Source: Acanthosoma haemorrhoidale
Taxonomy: Eukaryota > Arthropoda > Insecta > Hemiptera > Acanthosomatidae
DNA length: 64,000 nt
Direction: 5' to 3'
Assembly: GCA_930367205.1 (NCBI GenBank)
Contig: OV884011.1
Span: 145,077,937 to 145,141,936 of the forward strand
Shown: in pieces, positions 1-12,582 of the stretch
How the letters are laid out: each line of letters begins with the position of its first letter
How positions within the stretch are numbered: position 1 is the first letter of the stretch
The notes under the pieces: generated by a model
Told to the model about the DNA's origin: nothing
Databases searched by the model: none
Seen by the model: the letters and a program-made list of their open reading frames with translations, nothing else
Translations under genes and position numbers: made by a program

Positions 1-55
1 CTAATTTCAGTGCACAAAAATAGGCCATATAAAAAAAGAGATAGGTAACGTTAAT

Positions 56-3000
56 TCACCTGATCCAACGAGCAGCAGTACTCGACAGGACGGTGCTGTT
101 GTCTATAGTAGCCAAGAGCAGGAGTTGGTTGACGTGAGTGGCATGATAGTCCCAGCGAGCGACATTAGGTGCAGAGCCTAAAGATAGGTGGCGTAAATCA
201 TAGAATGACCCAGAACCACTGTCAAACAGTGGGAGCAGCTTCTTCAGTGACTCTACTCCCTGCTCCAACAGCACAGCCGCCTCTTTCCTGTTTTCCTGTA
301 AAAGATAAAGCTATGTATGTAAAGAGAGAAATTGCGAATGTCTGCTTTCCATATTCATAGCTATTTTTTTTAGCTAATGTTGCAGGTGACCATTCTTGAT
401 TAGCCTTTTTGTTATAAACTCATTGTTTCTTTGAAAACAATATACTTTAAATTTATAATAATGAATAGAATTTAAATAATTTCAATGCATGAAATTTTGT
501 AAAAGTCAATTTTAGGACAGTTCATTGAAAATTAGATTTGTTACAAAACTAGATATATAGCAATTGAGTGGTGGTCATAAGTTTTCTGAAAAACTCCCAC
601 TTGATTTTTTTTTTGCCCAAAAATTGTTTTTGTTCTACTGCAACCAGAAATCAAGACCATTGCAAAAATATATTTAAAAAAGTAAAAATGTTTTGATCCA
701 AAAGGATTTTTGCAACAAACTAAAATATATATGGTGGTGAATGATCCATGTCAGTTAAATGAGCAGGTTTATGTCAATCAATGAACTAATTTTTCGATAT
801 AACTCTTAGCTCCTACAGCGATTCTTCTTTTTTCTCATCAATGGTGTAAAAATGTCGTCCTTTTAAGGTTTTTATGACTTCAGGAACAAAAAGAAGTCGC
901 AGGGAGCCATGTCCGGCGAATACGGTGACTGAGGTAACACAACAATGTTGTTTTTGCTAAAAAATTATGAACAATCAGTGAGGTGTGAGTGGGAGCATTA
1001 TCGTGATGCAATTTCCACGAATTATTTTGGCACAATTCCGGTTGTTTTCGTCGGATTGCTTCTCATAAATGGCGCATTAATTCCAATTAATATACTTTAT
1101 AACCGTACGATCTTCTGGCAGGAATTCATGATGCATTACACTATGGAATTAAAAAAAAAAACAGTGAGAAGAACCTTCACTTTAGATCGAACTTGTCGAA
1201 TTTTTTTCAGTCTTAGCTCTTTAAGACACTAAAAATTATATGTTTGATAAAAATTAACTCATTTTGCATCATTACCGACCAAAGGCACTCAAAATCTCTG
1301 TACCCTTTCTTTAAGGGACCAACAAATCCTATCTCGTTTTGTTGTTAATTACGATTAGCCATTTATACCCAGTTATCACATATACAAAGAAAGAATGTAA
1401 TTTCATCCCATATAATAAATTATTTTGATTTGTGCAAGTTATATTTAATTGAAAACAGTAATTGTTATCACCTTAGTTTTCCTGAAACCTAACCTCTAAG
1501 AATATGAAACAATGACTGTAATAGAACATTCACCTACCTTTTTCACAGCTTACTAAGGTTATCATTGAACCAAGCACTAACTAATACAGGTTTAGCAATG
1601 ATATTGCTAGGAATTTAATTACCTTTGGAGCAAGGGTGAGAAGATCATAGAGCCCTATAAGTGAGTAGATAAAGCCATTGAGAACAAAGGAAGACGGCTG
1701 CGTGGGATACTCCTCATACCAGGGGTGGCCACCAAAGAACCTTGCCAGGACACCACCACTCTCGCTTGGTGTATGGAATGGCCTGAGAGCCTGAAGGCCA
1801 GTCCTCAAATAGATTGGATCCTTTGAGGTGAAGTATGCCCTAGCTAGGACGGACATCCCATGCCCTTGTCCCATGGCTGACAGCCTGCAAGTGTTACAGC
1901 TTCTTTATTATATCCAGCTTTTACCTCAAAATATTAAGAATGAAAACATTAAACATAACTTAAAATTATTAACATAGAATATGTTTCATCGTTGGCTCTT
2001 TCCTGAAAAAACTGCTAACAACAGAGACACAAACAGGTGTACGAGACGAATTGGATTAACTGTACTGTGCAAGTGTATTTGCAGAGGTGTTCCCAATGTT
2101 CATCCTAACTGTTTGCCTGTTAGAGACCGAATTCAGCACAGCAAATTCTAATTCGTATTTTTAAGCACGAATTCTATGATTTTCCTTTTTTTTTTTTGCT
2201 ACTAGTAGTTAAGAAGCCACCGAAAGAGCTACAATTTTTTTTTTTGTGTACAGTCATAAAGGTGAAGAAACCTTAGATTATATCTCCTACTTCCAAATTC
2301 AGATTAAAATATCTTGACAACTATAACTGTTAGAAATGAAGTGTAAGAAAAATAAATACTCTATTATCCTTTTTAAAATGACACATAAAAGAATATTGTA
2401 GCTTTACCTGCAGAAGAACTAATCTCAAAAATTCAAATATGATATCCCAGCTGATTAAGCTTGTTAAATGTAACAGCAATACAAATATTATTATTATGTT
2501 AAAATAATGAATAATAATTGATAAGCTTTTTAGGGTAAGTTATCATTAAAATACATACAACATAAAATCTACTCTATTCATTATGTTTTCAAGTAAACTG
2601 CCATAATTTTTTTATATTTCTATTTAAAACTCTGCCACTGCACTAATTTTAGGGAATGTAATTTATTTTTTATTTTAGAATATCATTTAACATTTATTTT
2701 TGAGTGGATTTACTTATTACTTATTATCAATGACCATTGATTATTTTTCACAGGGTTACTTACATTTTGAGCATTATCGGATATTCAAATGGAACTACCT
2801 CTAAAAAAAACTGGTAGAGTTAAGGTTGCAAACACGATGTTAATGACAATTTCAATGAATTTTGTTTGAAAATCAATATTGAGTTTTGTAGTTTGATACC
2901 CTGCTCAAAATGAGTGGAAGAGTTTGTTGAGACATCAGCTTAGATTGATTGATGAAAAAGAAATGTTAGATTTTCATCAAATTTATTTAGTTGGAAAAAA

Positions 3001-6000
3001 AAACATTCAATAAAATCCTAAAAAAGGTGGAATATATATAATTCTGTACCTTATTTTCATCGTACCATCCATAATACATGAATGTGACAATTTCAAATCT
3101 AGCAATTACCATTTTTCTTAAAATTACATTAACAATCTGCCATTTCATCAAGTTAGTTTTAATGTTGCGATTTTTGATGGTGTTTTAGAAATAAACTCGG
3201 AAAAAGCGAGCGTTGAAGAACGTACGAACGATCCGTGGTTCATGTCTATGAAAGGATGAACATTTTTATTGCTGTTATATTAACTATTAATATGTATAAT
3301 ATAAATAATATCAATAATTTGATATAAATATTTATTTTATAAACTTCAAAACAAGCAAAGTATAAATATCCGAAACAACTGGCATTGAATAAACAGTTGA
3401 AAGATCAATAAGGCAGCGGAGAGATGCAAGATATATAGGAATACCGAGAAGCAGATGCTCACTCTTCATCTTGGAACCGGCAGAGGACGAGGAAGCACCA
3501 GGAGGGACTCCAGCCCAGGTAGCAAACCCACGCTAAGGCACGGTTACGGCCTCGTATTGCACGAGGAGGTCAGCCCTTTTCACTTTCACCCGGCACGAGA
3601 ACAAAGGACGCTAAAGGAAGACAATCCGAACCACATGAAGAATATCACAAAGAAACACTGGCCAGTATTATGTTAGAAAAAATTATAAGGTACCATTTTA
3701 ATGTTAGATTTAATATTATTCTTTTATTACGTACGTAGTTAATTTGTATATTAATTTTAATGAACATATGTGTAATAAACAATTATTCCTTTTGCCTTTT
3801 ATTAACAGAACCTTGAGATAACATAAAAGTTGAATATAAAGATAAAAAATATAAAGTTATAAATTAGATAAAAAGTATATAATTAAAATATATTGTTGTG
3901 ATATTAGATATTGTGGAGTTTGCATATAAATATTTAATCTAACCTTGAATCAAGAAGGCAAACAAAAACAATTGAGAGTAGAAAAAACAAAACAAAAGAG
4001 AGTATAGCTGTTGTATCATGATGAACACACACAGAATTACTCATCTAGTTATGGCCCGTGATATAGTATAGTTGTTGTTTTATGAGGAGAACACAGAATT
4101 ATTCTCTCTCTAGTTTGGGATCAGCCTGTGATATATGTGTCTGAGTCAAGTGATGAAATAAAAAGTTCTGTAAGTTATTTGTTGTTGGCCTGGAAGCGGA
4201 ACGGAAGAGAAGTTGCACTAGGAAGAAGAGTTAATTTGATTAAAAAAGAAGACCATTGAAGAAAAAAAAGGAAAAAAATATAGACAAGTATAATTAATAT
4301 AAGTTTCTTTTTGTTTATTTGTAATTAAAAATAATCTTTTGCCATAATTATTTTGTTTAAAAGAACCTGACACAGCAGTTAATCACTAATAAAATAAATT
4401 TAAAGTTAAAAATAAAATTAAGAACATAAATATTTTAATAATATATTGTTATGATATTTTAATATGATGATTTTTAATGGTGTTCGTTTAAATAAACTCT
4501 GAAAAAGCAAGCGTTGAAACCGTAATAACGATCCGTGGTTCATGCCTATGAAAGTATGAACGTTTTATTGTCGTCATATTAATTATTAATATTTATAATA
4601 TCATAACTAATGTAAACATTTATTTTATAAACTACGTAAATTAAGCAAAGTATAAATATCCAAAACAACTGGCATTAAATAACTAGGTGAAAGATCAGTA
4701 AGGCAGCGGATAGATGCAGATATATGATCCGCCAGAGGACGAAAACAACTCACTCTTTCATCAGGACCCGGCAGAGCAGGTAGCAACCCTTGGCGAAGGC
4801 ACGGCGACTACGGCCTTGTAGGTGCACGAGGTCAGACATTTTCACTTTCACTCGGCACGAGGACAAAGGACGCTCAAGTAAGACAATCCGAATCACGCAA
4901 TAGAAGACGACCACCGAAGAGAAAAACACAGAGAAGCACTGGCCAGTATAATTACGTAAATTTAGATTTAACATTATACTTTTATACGTATTACGTACGT
5001 ATTTAATTTGTATATCAATTTTTATATATTCAATGTGTGTAAATAAAACCATTATTCCTTTTGCCAGAAGTTTCCTAAATTTTATTAGCAGAACCTTGAG
5101 ATAACGTTAAAGTTAAATATAAGTTTTTAAATTATATGAAAAAATATATAATTAAAATATATAGAAATAATAAATATTTGAATAATATATATGATTAATA
5201 AATATCGGAATAATATATATCAAAAATAAAAAACTATTGTCTTTCATTGGCATAAATATAAAGAAACTAAAATCTTGTGAAGCAAATTAAAAATAAGTGA
5301 AGCGTCACGTCAAGATCAACAACAAGTCAACGGTTGTTTCGAACGGAACAAATATATTACATTGCATTTTTATCCACGAAAAGTTTGGCACAACAATAGT
5401 GATTACATAAAACTTACTCTTTAAAAAGCAGATATATTGTACGATTCAGTTTGCAGGAGCAGCGAGCCGATATAGCTTGTTTAGATATTATAGCACCCTT
5501 GTTTATCAAAGGTTAATTTTATAATCTATTTTATAAATAACATACCAGCCAGGCTGTAGATCCTTTATTCCAGAGGGGCCCCACTTCCTACGGACAATGT
5601 TCATCCAGCCTCCGGTAGCAGGGTCTTGATGTCTCACAAGCCAGTTAGCAGCGGCGAAGAACTGGTCCAAATGGCGACTTGTGGACATTGTCAAGTTATC
5701 CAGTTTTCCTCGACCTTCCAGGATAATCTTAATCAACTAATGAATGTAACAGTTATGTATCAGGTCTTTCAATAATTAATGTTAATAATAGGTTACAAAG
5801 TAATGCTAACTCAAAAAAGATATAAGTACATTGACAAAAAAGTGGTCTCAACAACATTACTACTAGATAAATACCCATGTTTTGCTACAGAATACTCTTT
5901 AAGATCACAAAAGAAAATTGGTTTTTAAAAGTAATAAACATATTTCAAAATATATAAAACAATATAATTAATTTGGCTGTCTTTTTATAAAAATTACTTG

Positions 6001-9000
6001 TAAACTACATTCTAGGTCCTGCCTTTGACGGAAGAATCACGAGATGTCAGAAGAAACAAACACCTTGCAAAATTCATCACTCCATGTCTTGTTACCGCAG
6101 AAATAAACCCATTTACGTTTAGGCCTTATGCCAATTTTTAGCCTACAAGTTGAATTCTCAAAATTCTTAGTGGCTTCTCACGTCTACAGTATCACTATGC
6201 AAAATGTAGCTCTTACATTGATAAATCAGTGTGTGGGATTTGGGTTATTTATATATTTAAAAGCTGCATTAAAAATAGAGCCCTTTTTATGGCCCATTAT
6301 TATTAATTAGTATTATGAAAATAGTAGAAGAAACAACCAACAATGTTAAGCTAATATTTATAAGTAACTAATCCTCACGAAAATAATTTACAGGGTGGAC
6401 CAAAAGTAAGAAGACAACAACAAGATGGAATATTTTTGTTATATTATACTAAATTTATTTTTATTTTATTTTATTCTTTCCAGATGGTTCAGAAGCCCGT
6501 AGTGGCAAATAATTAAAAGACTGAATTAACTTCAAAGCACATAAAATATATATTTGGCAATAATATGAATTTATCAACTAACCTTGTACTTGGGCCTGGA
6601 CAGTTTCTTTTTTTGTTTATTTTGAAGAGAAAGTCCCTTTTGGAGGTCAACAAGGAGGTCCCGGGTGAGGTGGGTCCATTTGCTATCGTAACAGTCGATC
6701 TTATAATAAACATCTGTATCCTGCAATCAAATCAAGCAATGTTCAATAATAATTTTATTAGATGCAGGTGCTTGACAATTGAAATATCAACACGGTGCAT
6801 GCTCACAATACAAAATAATTAAACCGACATACTTGGATTAGCAAAATATTCATACTGCTGAAGCAACTTATTGAAAATACAAAATTCAGATTAAAAATAA
6901 TAATTATTGCTTAAATAATAACTAATGTATAGAATTCCTAACATTTTCTTGAAAAGTAATCAGAAGCAGACAATCTTTCAAACCACTCCTGATGATTTTT
7001 CAGAACTTATAAAAGAGCAATTTTTGAACCACTTTGATAGGGATGGTTCTGTTAAAAATAGTGCATAGCTAAAATCTGGAGGTCTTGGATTTGAATCCTC
7101 CCATTTTCATGATCATTTACATTGGATATTAATTATAATTTATGTATAAAAATTCTGGAGTAATTTTTGTTTTCTTACTCTTGATTATTTGGAAAATTAA
7201 ATGGCTAGGATTGCACACTGTTGAAGTTTGTACTGTTACTCTAATGAATATATTTTTTTGAATTTATTACTTTTGAAAATATGATGGGGGCTTGGCAAGA
7301 GTAGTGGAGGACCCAAGTTTCAATCTTCTCTCTGTTCTGAAGTACCACAACCAAACTAGAATTATCCATAAAACTAAGCTGTAAGTCGACGCTCATTATG
7401 AAGTCGAGGACATGATCAAGTGCCAAAGAGACACCACTTCCCCCTATGAAACATTAAAAAAATCAATAAAATTGGGTTTATGTAAAAGCTATCATTTACT
7501 GTCTAAAAATTGATTTTTATAAACAGAGATAAAATTTAAGTTATCAAATACTTACCACCATGGCTGTTATACTCTACAACACCGTCTTCTCTGACCACCT
7601 TACCGGACCAATTTGAATGGTGCAAAGCTCCGTCTTCAATGATCTTGAACCGAGGCTCTGGTTCTGTCAGGTTTTTAGAATAGTGAGATAGGCCAAACTG
7701 AGCGATTTGTGTTGGGTAATAGTAACCTTGCACCTCCCATTGGGTTGAGATCGGTACACCTAAAAATAAACAAACTTTTATTTTATCAATAATTAAAGAG
7801 TTTGTTTAATTTTGATTTTGAGCCTGACATAAATTACTCAAATACCATTGAAATGTAAAGAAGTTGACATTTGACAAGGTTGTTGTTAGTTGCTTATCAC
7901 TGGTTAGGGATGATTTGATATGAGTAAAGTATCGATTATTTAGTTTAATATGAAGTACTTTTTGCCATCAATACTTTTCATTCAATACCAAGTAGGTATC
8001 GTAAGAAAATTACTATCAAGACATATCAGAAAAAGTATACAGGTTTAACCTTTTTACAATTTTTAGGCTCAAGATACTTAAGACTATTTGGCACATTTAT
8101 ATGATTGCAAATGTATAGACTGAAACAATGAACGAGAATCATGAAAGTTTTTCGGAGTTACCATCACCTTTTTAGAGGGGACAAAATGTATTATACTAGA
8201 AACCTGACAATCGGGGAATTGAAATCTTATCACATGAAAGATTACTTGGTTTCAATTTTAAAAAAAAAACGAGATGATTTTGGTATTGGACTAGAAAAAA
8301 TAAGATGCAATATCAAGGGTATTGGGGCAAAGATGATCCGCCCCAATTATCTTTAAATTGTTAGTAGGGGGAAAAAACATTAACTTGGTTTGCACATACT
8401 ATAAATTTTGTTGTAGAATCTGCTCAGTCCTCTGACTGAGTAAAATTAATTATTGGAAAAGTTAGGGATGTAGTAAAAAGAATAAAGTACGTAAAAAAAT
8501 AGTGTTATTAACTCAGAAAAACTTAGGAAAATTCAGGTTGACAAAGATTTGGTGCATGATATAAAACGGAAAAAATAAAGCAGAGGATGAAGTTCCTGTT
8601 TATCTAGGAAACTTTGTTGCAGTCTTGAAATCTGATCCATTAGACCAATAGGAAGACATGAAATATGTTTTCCCATCTATCTACAAACAAGCCAGGAAAA
8701 TTATATTACAAACAGCCTCTTCCTCAACCTGGGAGAAATTGTTTTCTAAGACAGGGGAGAAAATACAAATATATAATAATTCTTCCCAGGGAAAGAAAAA
8801 ATTGCTAGGTTCCAACTTGGAAGAACTTCTTTTTTTGGGGTTATTAAAAGAAAATAAGTTTTGTACTTACATTTTGTTTTACATGTTTCAAATACTAATA
8901 TAATAGGTTGGCCAAAAAGTCCGTTCGGTTTTTTAAGCGAAAATAAGACACAACTTTTAAACACAAAGCGATTTATTCAATCAATGATATAATTGCCGTT

Positions 9001-12000
9001 TTGTTCCAGTATCTTCTGCTATCTCATGGGCAGATTCATAATTCCATGATCAAAGAATTTCCTGTCTTTACTGGCAAAAAAATTTTCCAAGTGGATTTTT
9101 ACATCTTCTTCAGAGTTGAAGGTTAGCCCATTCAATGAATTTTGAAGAAACCGAAACAGGTGGAAATCTGAAGGTGCAAGGTCGGGTGAATATGAAGGGT
9201 TCGGCAAAACTTCCCAGCCAAGCTCCATTAGCTTCCGCCGCGTCTGCAAAGAAGTCTGCGGTCTGGCATTGTCGTGATGGAATCCCAATCCCCTTATGGT
9301 CGGCTAGTTCTGGACACTTCTGGTGGATCGTTGCATTTAATTTGTCCAGCTAGTCACAGTACACATCCAAATTGATGGTCCTGTTCGTGGGAAGAAGTTC
9401 GTAAAAGACAACACCCCTCCAATCCCACCAAATCGAGAGCATAACCTTCTTTGGTTGAAGTTCTGCTTAGGGGGTTGTTTGTGGTAATACGCCGCGCTTC
9501 CCCCATGAGCGTTTGCGCTCCACATTGTTATAGACGATCCAATTTTTGTCCCCTGTCATCATTCTCTTCAAAAAAAGATTGTTTTCTTCATGTTTCCGCA
9601 ACGAATCCCAGATGGAAATCCTTTGGGCGAGGTTAGCCTCACTAAGTTGATGGGGAACCCAAACATCGAGCCTGCTCACGTAGCCAAGTTGATGCAGATG
9701 GTTTTCAACACTCAATTTGGATATTTTGAGGAACTGCAATCTCCCAAGTTGCATAACGGGGATTGGTGTCGACTAATTCCTTCACTTTGTCTCTGTTAAT
9801 CTCAGTTGACTGGCCAAAGGGAGGTGCGTCTTGAACCGAAAAATTTCCTGATCGAAATCTTGAAAACCACTTCTGGCACACACGTTCTATAACAGCATCC
9901 TCTCCGTATACAGTACATATCTTCCTGCAAGTTTCCACTGCTTTATATGTTCCATTTTTAGGATGATCCTAAACACACAAAATATAATCAGTCTCGTCAA
10001 ACTACGTTGAAGTGTCTAGTATCTGACGAGAGCACACTCGCAAGGGACGGACTGAAGTTAGCTACATATTAGACTGCTTAAAGTTTCGTGATGACTTAAC
10101 CGGACGGACTTTTTGGCCAACCTGATAGTTATAAGTTTATTTTTAAGTTTTTGTAGTATTTTAAATAATAGATCTTAAGTATTTTTACTTTTCTTCTTTT
10201 TTAATATTTCTTGTTGTTTTAAAAAAATTGTAGTAGGTTTGAACTGTATGAAATCTTTGTACTTTATTAAACCATATGTTATATTTTACTTTATTGTATA
10301 ACATAACGAGTAAAAAATTAAAACAGACATGTTATGATTCTTGTTTAAAACCATTTATGATACATATTGGTATCTACACATGTGCTACACCCTAATCACT
10401 GTTGTTTAAAAATGATTTGCTCATTTTTGGCATAGAAATTAAGAATGATCGTCCACATAAAATATTTTTTATTTTCATTAAAATATTACCTCAAATTGAG
10501 GTAGCTCAAAATATAAAGACAATATGATACCTTTCAAAACAAAATTTAAGTTGGTAATTAATGAAGTTGGGAGATGGCTGGTTGTGAAATTGAACTGCTA
10601 TTAATTCTACAATTGAGCAGTGAAACCTTGTAATGATCAAAAGCTTGTTTATTCATGAGTACATTTCCAAACAGCCACCTGATGGGTATATAAACTAGTA
10701 CAAGTGGAGTAATGATACTAACTGTAACATCCAAACCAAAAGTTTTCAATTACAAAATGATGCGCTAATTTTGACCAAGGGTACAGAAAATCAATACAGA
10801 TTTAGACAGAACATCAGCACTTAAAACCTGATCTAATACAGCAAGAAAGCAAATAATAGAAAATATTATAAAGCAAATTTTAGGAAAAAGCAAACAATTA
10901 AGTGAACGAATAATCATCACAATCTCTTTACAACTGTGCAATGTGAGAGGCCTTCTTGTAGAACTTGGTTATCGGTCCTGTGCCAATTGACCATCTATCT
11001 CCCTCTCCAAGTCCAAAAGCTTCTTTAATTCTGTCCTCCAACGTTTTTCTAGGTCTTCTTCCTTAAGCCCTTCTTCTGCCCTCTCCAGTTCCTAGCTACA
11101 CTATCTTCCTCAGCCGTTCTCAAGACATGCCCATATCTTTTAAGATTGTTAAACTTCTTAATTACTAACTTTTAAACTTCCTCATATAGTGATCTTCCTC
11201 ACTCGATCTGTGTTGGTTTCCCTTACCTTTAACTTAAATTATTGAGTGTAACGAGAACGTTACAATTTAGCCCCCGATGTGGGGCTAAAACAATACAAAT
11301 TGGTGCCAAACGTGGGGCTAAAATACATAACATTATTTTCAAATGATTACACCATGTCTAGTTACAGGGAGAACTTAATGAAAACACAGGACAGTTGTCA
11401 CAATTCTAAAGCCAACATATACATATCAGTCAACTAAATTATAGCATGCTAACATATACATATCAGTCAACCAAATAATAACATATCACAAAAACGAAAT
11501 TTCAAAAATTGGTTATCATACCTTCTGTACCACTGATGCATTTCACCCTTTCTCTCAATTCTACATTGTAGTTTTCAAAGTAGAGGAAAACTCCTTTCGG
11601 GTCATATTTTCCTTTTGGGTAGTAGACTCTGGAGTAGGAATGAGACCATTCAAATCTTTCCGTGTCATCATATTTGGCCAACTTTCCGTAGACCTGAGAA
11701 TAATTAGCCTTAGTCATAAAACTATTTTTTTCTTTAATGAGTTAAAATATTAAATACATCAATTTCATTACAGGCTTGTTTGTCATATTCCTTAATTGTT
11801 TGTGTTAAACACCCTTTGGTAATCCAGCTTAGGGATAGAGGTCAGATTAACAAATTTTAACTTTACTACTAGCCATTAGTATTAATAAACAGTGGTATCA
11901 ATTATGATTAATATGTCATTGTATTACCAACAGGCTTCTAAGATTTACTTTGGTGAATAATTGGAAAAAAAACGCCTTGGCATAACCATGACATCTTTAA

Positions 12001-12582
12001 TTGAGAGACCACTACTGATAATTCGAAGAAAGACTAGTTGCTATTAACTACTGCTGGTTTCCTTAAATCATTCAAAAGATGATTGACATTTGCAGGACGT
12101 TACTGTGACTAAAACACTTATATCACTAACATGGGCAACATATGAATGATAATATACTAACAAATAATATGTGTATATTACATATTTAAAATATAATCAT
12201 ATAACAAGTACCTCAAAATATTTGCTAATAAAGGAAAATGGTAAGTAAACTTCATCAGCTTCTCTCCTGCATGGAATTGTATATTCTCCATTAATATGGC
12301 AGTCAATCTCTTCCAAACCATTATTTTCACCAATAGTCAGACCCTTTTGATAGAATAAAAAACATTTGAAATAGGATAACAATAAAACTGACTCTTCCTT
12401 AAAATGTCAAATAATAATTGTTAAAACATTAACCTTACCTGTGATTTGCTTATGATTGTCTCCCTTTTGTAGGCTTTGGGGAAATTTGCCAAATTTGCTC
12501 CACATCTAACCCACACAGAAAATGTGATGAAAGCCAAAGTAATGCATAGAAACAGAATCAACAATTTCAAATTCGTTCGCAT
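56..12582 (-). CDS. Glce: D-glucuronyl C5-epimerase, complete, nine coding exons
   Basis: Converts D-glucuronate to L-iduronate in nascent heparan sulfate in the Golgi. I joined exons 12582-12439, 12343-12212, 11693-11522, 7759-7556, 7443-7271, 6720-6583, 5736-5546, 1884-1623 and 295-56. All junctions are GT-AG, phases agree, and the total is 551 codons plus TGA. Residues 5-25 form a hydrophobic signal anchor after a short basic N-terminus (type II membrane topology). The [18 protein letters not shown] block (exon 4) and the C-terminal blocks [22 protein letters not shown] and [13 protein letters not shown] are family hallmarks. E443, Y444, Y504, R507 and Y522 sit exactly 56 positions before the catalytic residues I recall for the human enzyme (E499, Y500, Y560, R563, Y578), so it is probably active. 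The protein ends just after the ARW motif, without the short basic tail of vertebrate enzymes. The start is the only ATG that precedes the anchor. Only 55 bp of 3' UTR lie in the window. Confidence 0.96.
796..1235 (-). pseudogene. mariner transposase fragment
   Basis: On the minus strand this matches, over its whole length, the internal part of the deleted mariner at 41894-42438. It includes the stretch leading to the HHDNAP-like second catalytic region and the acidic C-terminal part. It extends slightly further towards the transposase N-terminus than that copy. Stops and frame changes interrupt it, and I could not find terminal inverted repeats. It lies in the last intron of Glce. The boundaries are those of visible similarity. 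Confidence 0.7.
3157..3893 (+). repeat. LTR-like repeat family B, unit 1
   Basis: First of three head-to-tail units in the intron between Glce exons 7 and 8. It shares a TATA-like AAGTATAAATATCC segment, a GAACCGGCAGAGGACGA block, a CACTGGCCAGTAT block and a distal AATAAAC...CCTTTTGCC block with the copies at 4447, 22280 and 44843 (reverse). A TATA box followed by a polyadenylation-like signal within about 740 bp looks like an LTR. No coding capacity is credible. Confidence 0.6.
3894..4446 (+). repeat. Divergent middle unit of family B array, with internal tandem duplication
   Basis: Begins TGTTGTGATATT like the start of family B and ends with the same CTTTTGCC / GAACCTGA / AAATATTTTAATAATATAT region, but the centre is unrelated. 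The centre contains a degenerate direct duplication of about 65-70 bp (about 4001-4062 and 4065-4134), each half ending CCTGTGATATA or CCGTGATATA. It could be a divergent LTR or the internal domain of a very small LTR element. Confidence 0.45.
4447..5194 (+). repeat. LTR-like repeat family B, unit 3
   Basis: Starts TGTTATGATATTTTAAT and keeps, in order, the shared blocks of the family: GATCCGTGGTTCATG, AAGTATAAATATCC, AAGGCAGCGG, the GGCAGAG box, the CACTGGCCAGTAT box, the AATAAAAC signal, the CCTTTTGCCAGAAG box, and an AT-rich end AAATATTTGAATAATATAT. The order is the same as in unit 1, so these are direct rather than inverted repeats. Confidence 0.6.
8480..8870 (+). pseudogene. hAT-family transposase, C-terminal dimerisation domain remnant
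   Basis: A plus-strand reading contains [20 protein letters not shown], then EKLFSKTGE and [10 protein letters not shown] in correct order and spacing for the hAT C-terminal domain (pattern FP-lYk-AkkyL-ipaSS...ervFSk-G...lLFL). An upstream piece, SDPLDQ, corresponds to the linker, and an in-frame stop follows it. The N-terminal and catalytic parts are absent, so this is an old fossil. It lies in a Glce intron, directly upstream of the mariner at 8903. Confidence 0.7.
8903..10125 (-). mobile_element. mariner element, near full length, flanked by TA
   Basis: Terminal inverted repeats of about 28 bp (AGGTTGGCCAAAAAGTCCGT at both ends) lie just inside TA dinucleotides at 8901-8902 and 10126-10127, the expected mariner target duplication. 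The 1.2-kb length is normal for an intact mariner. The transposase reads on the minus strand and is broken into at least four frames. The element sits in the intron between Glce exons 3 and 4. Confidence 0.93.
9019..9965 (-). pseudogene. mariner transposase, frameshifted
   Basis: The minus strand carries the transposase in order. Helix-turn-helix pieces ([14 protein letters not shown]) lie near 9870. The first catalytic region [12 protein letters not shown] lies near 9540, the second [11 protein letters not shown] near 9270, and the third [13 protein letters not shown] near 9190. The spacing of the last two suits a DD34D enzyme. All three acidic residues survive, but the reading frame shifts several times, so no functional protein is made. 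Confidence 0.85.

Noticed and set aside
3455..3676. 73-residue Arg/Gly/His-rich open frame, with similar ones in the other family B copies (22374-22583, 44098-44319)
   Set aside because: The frames are not conserved between copies and lie inside LTR-like non-coding sequence.
8141..8356. 71-residue plus-strand frame before the hAT remnant
   Set aside because: Lys-rich reading of AT-rich DNA without a recognisable motif. It could be an eroded upstream part of the hAT transposase but cannot be supported.
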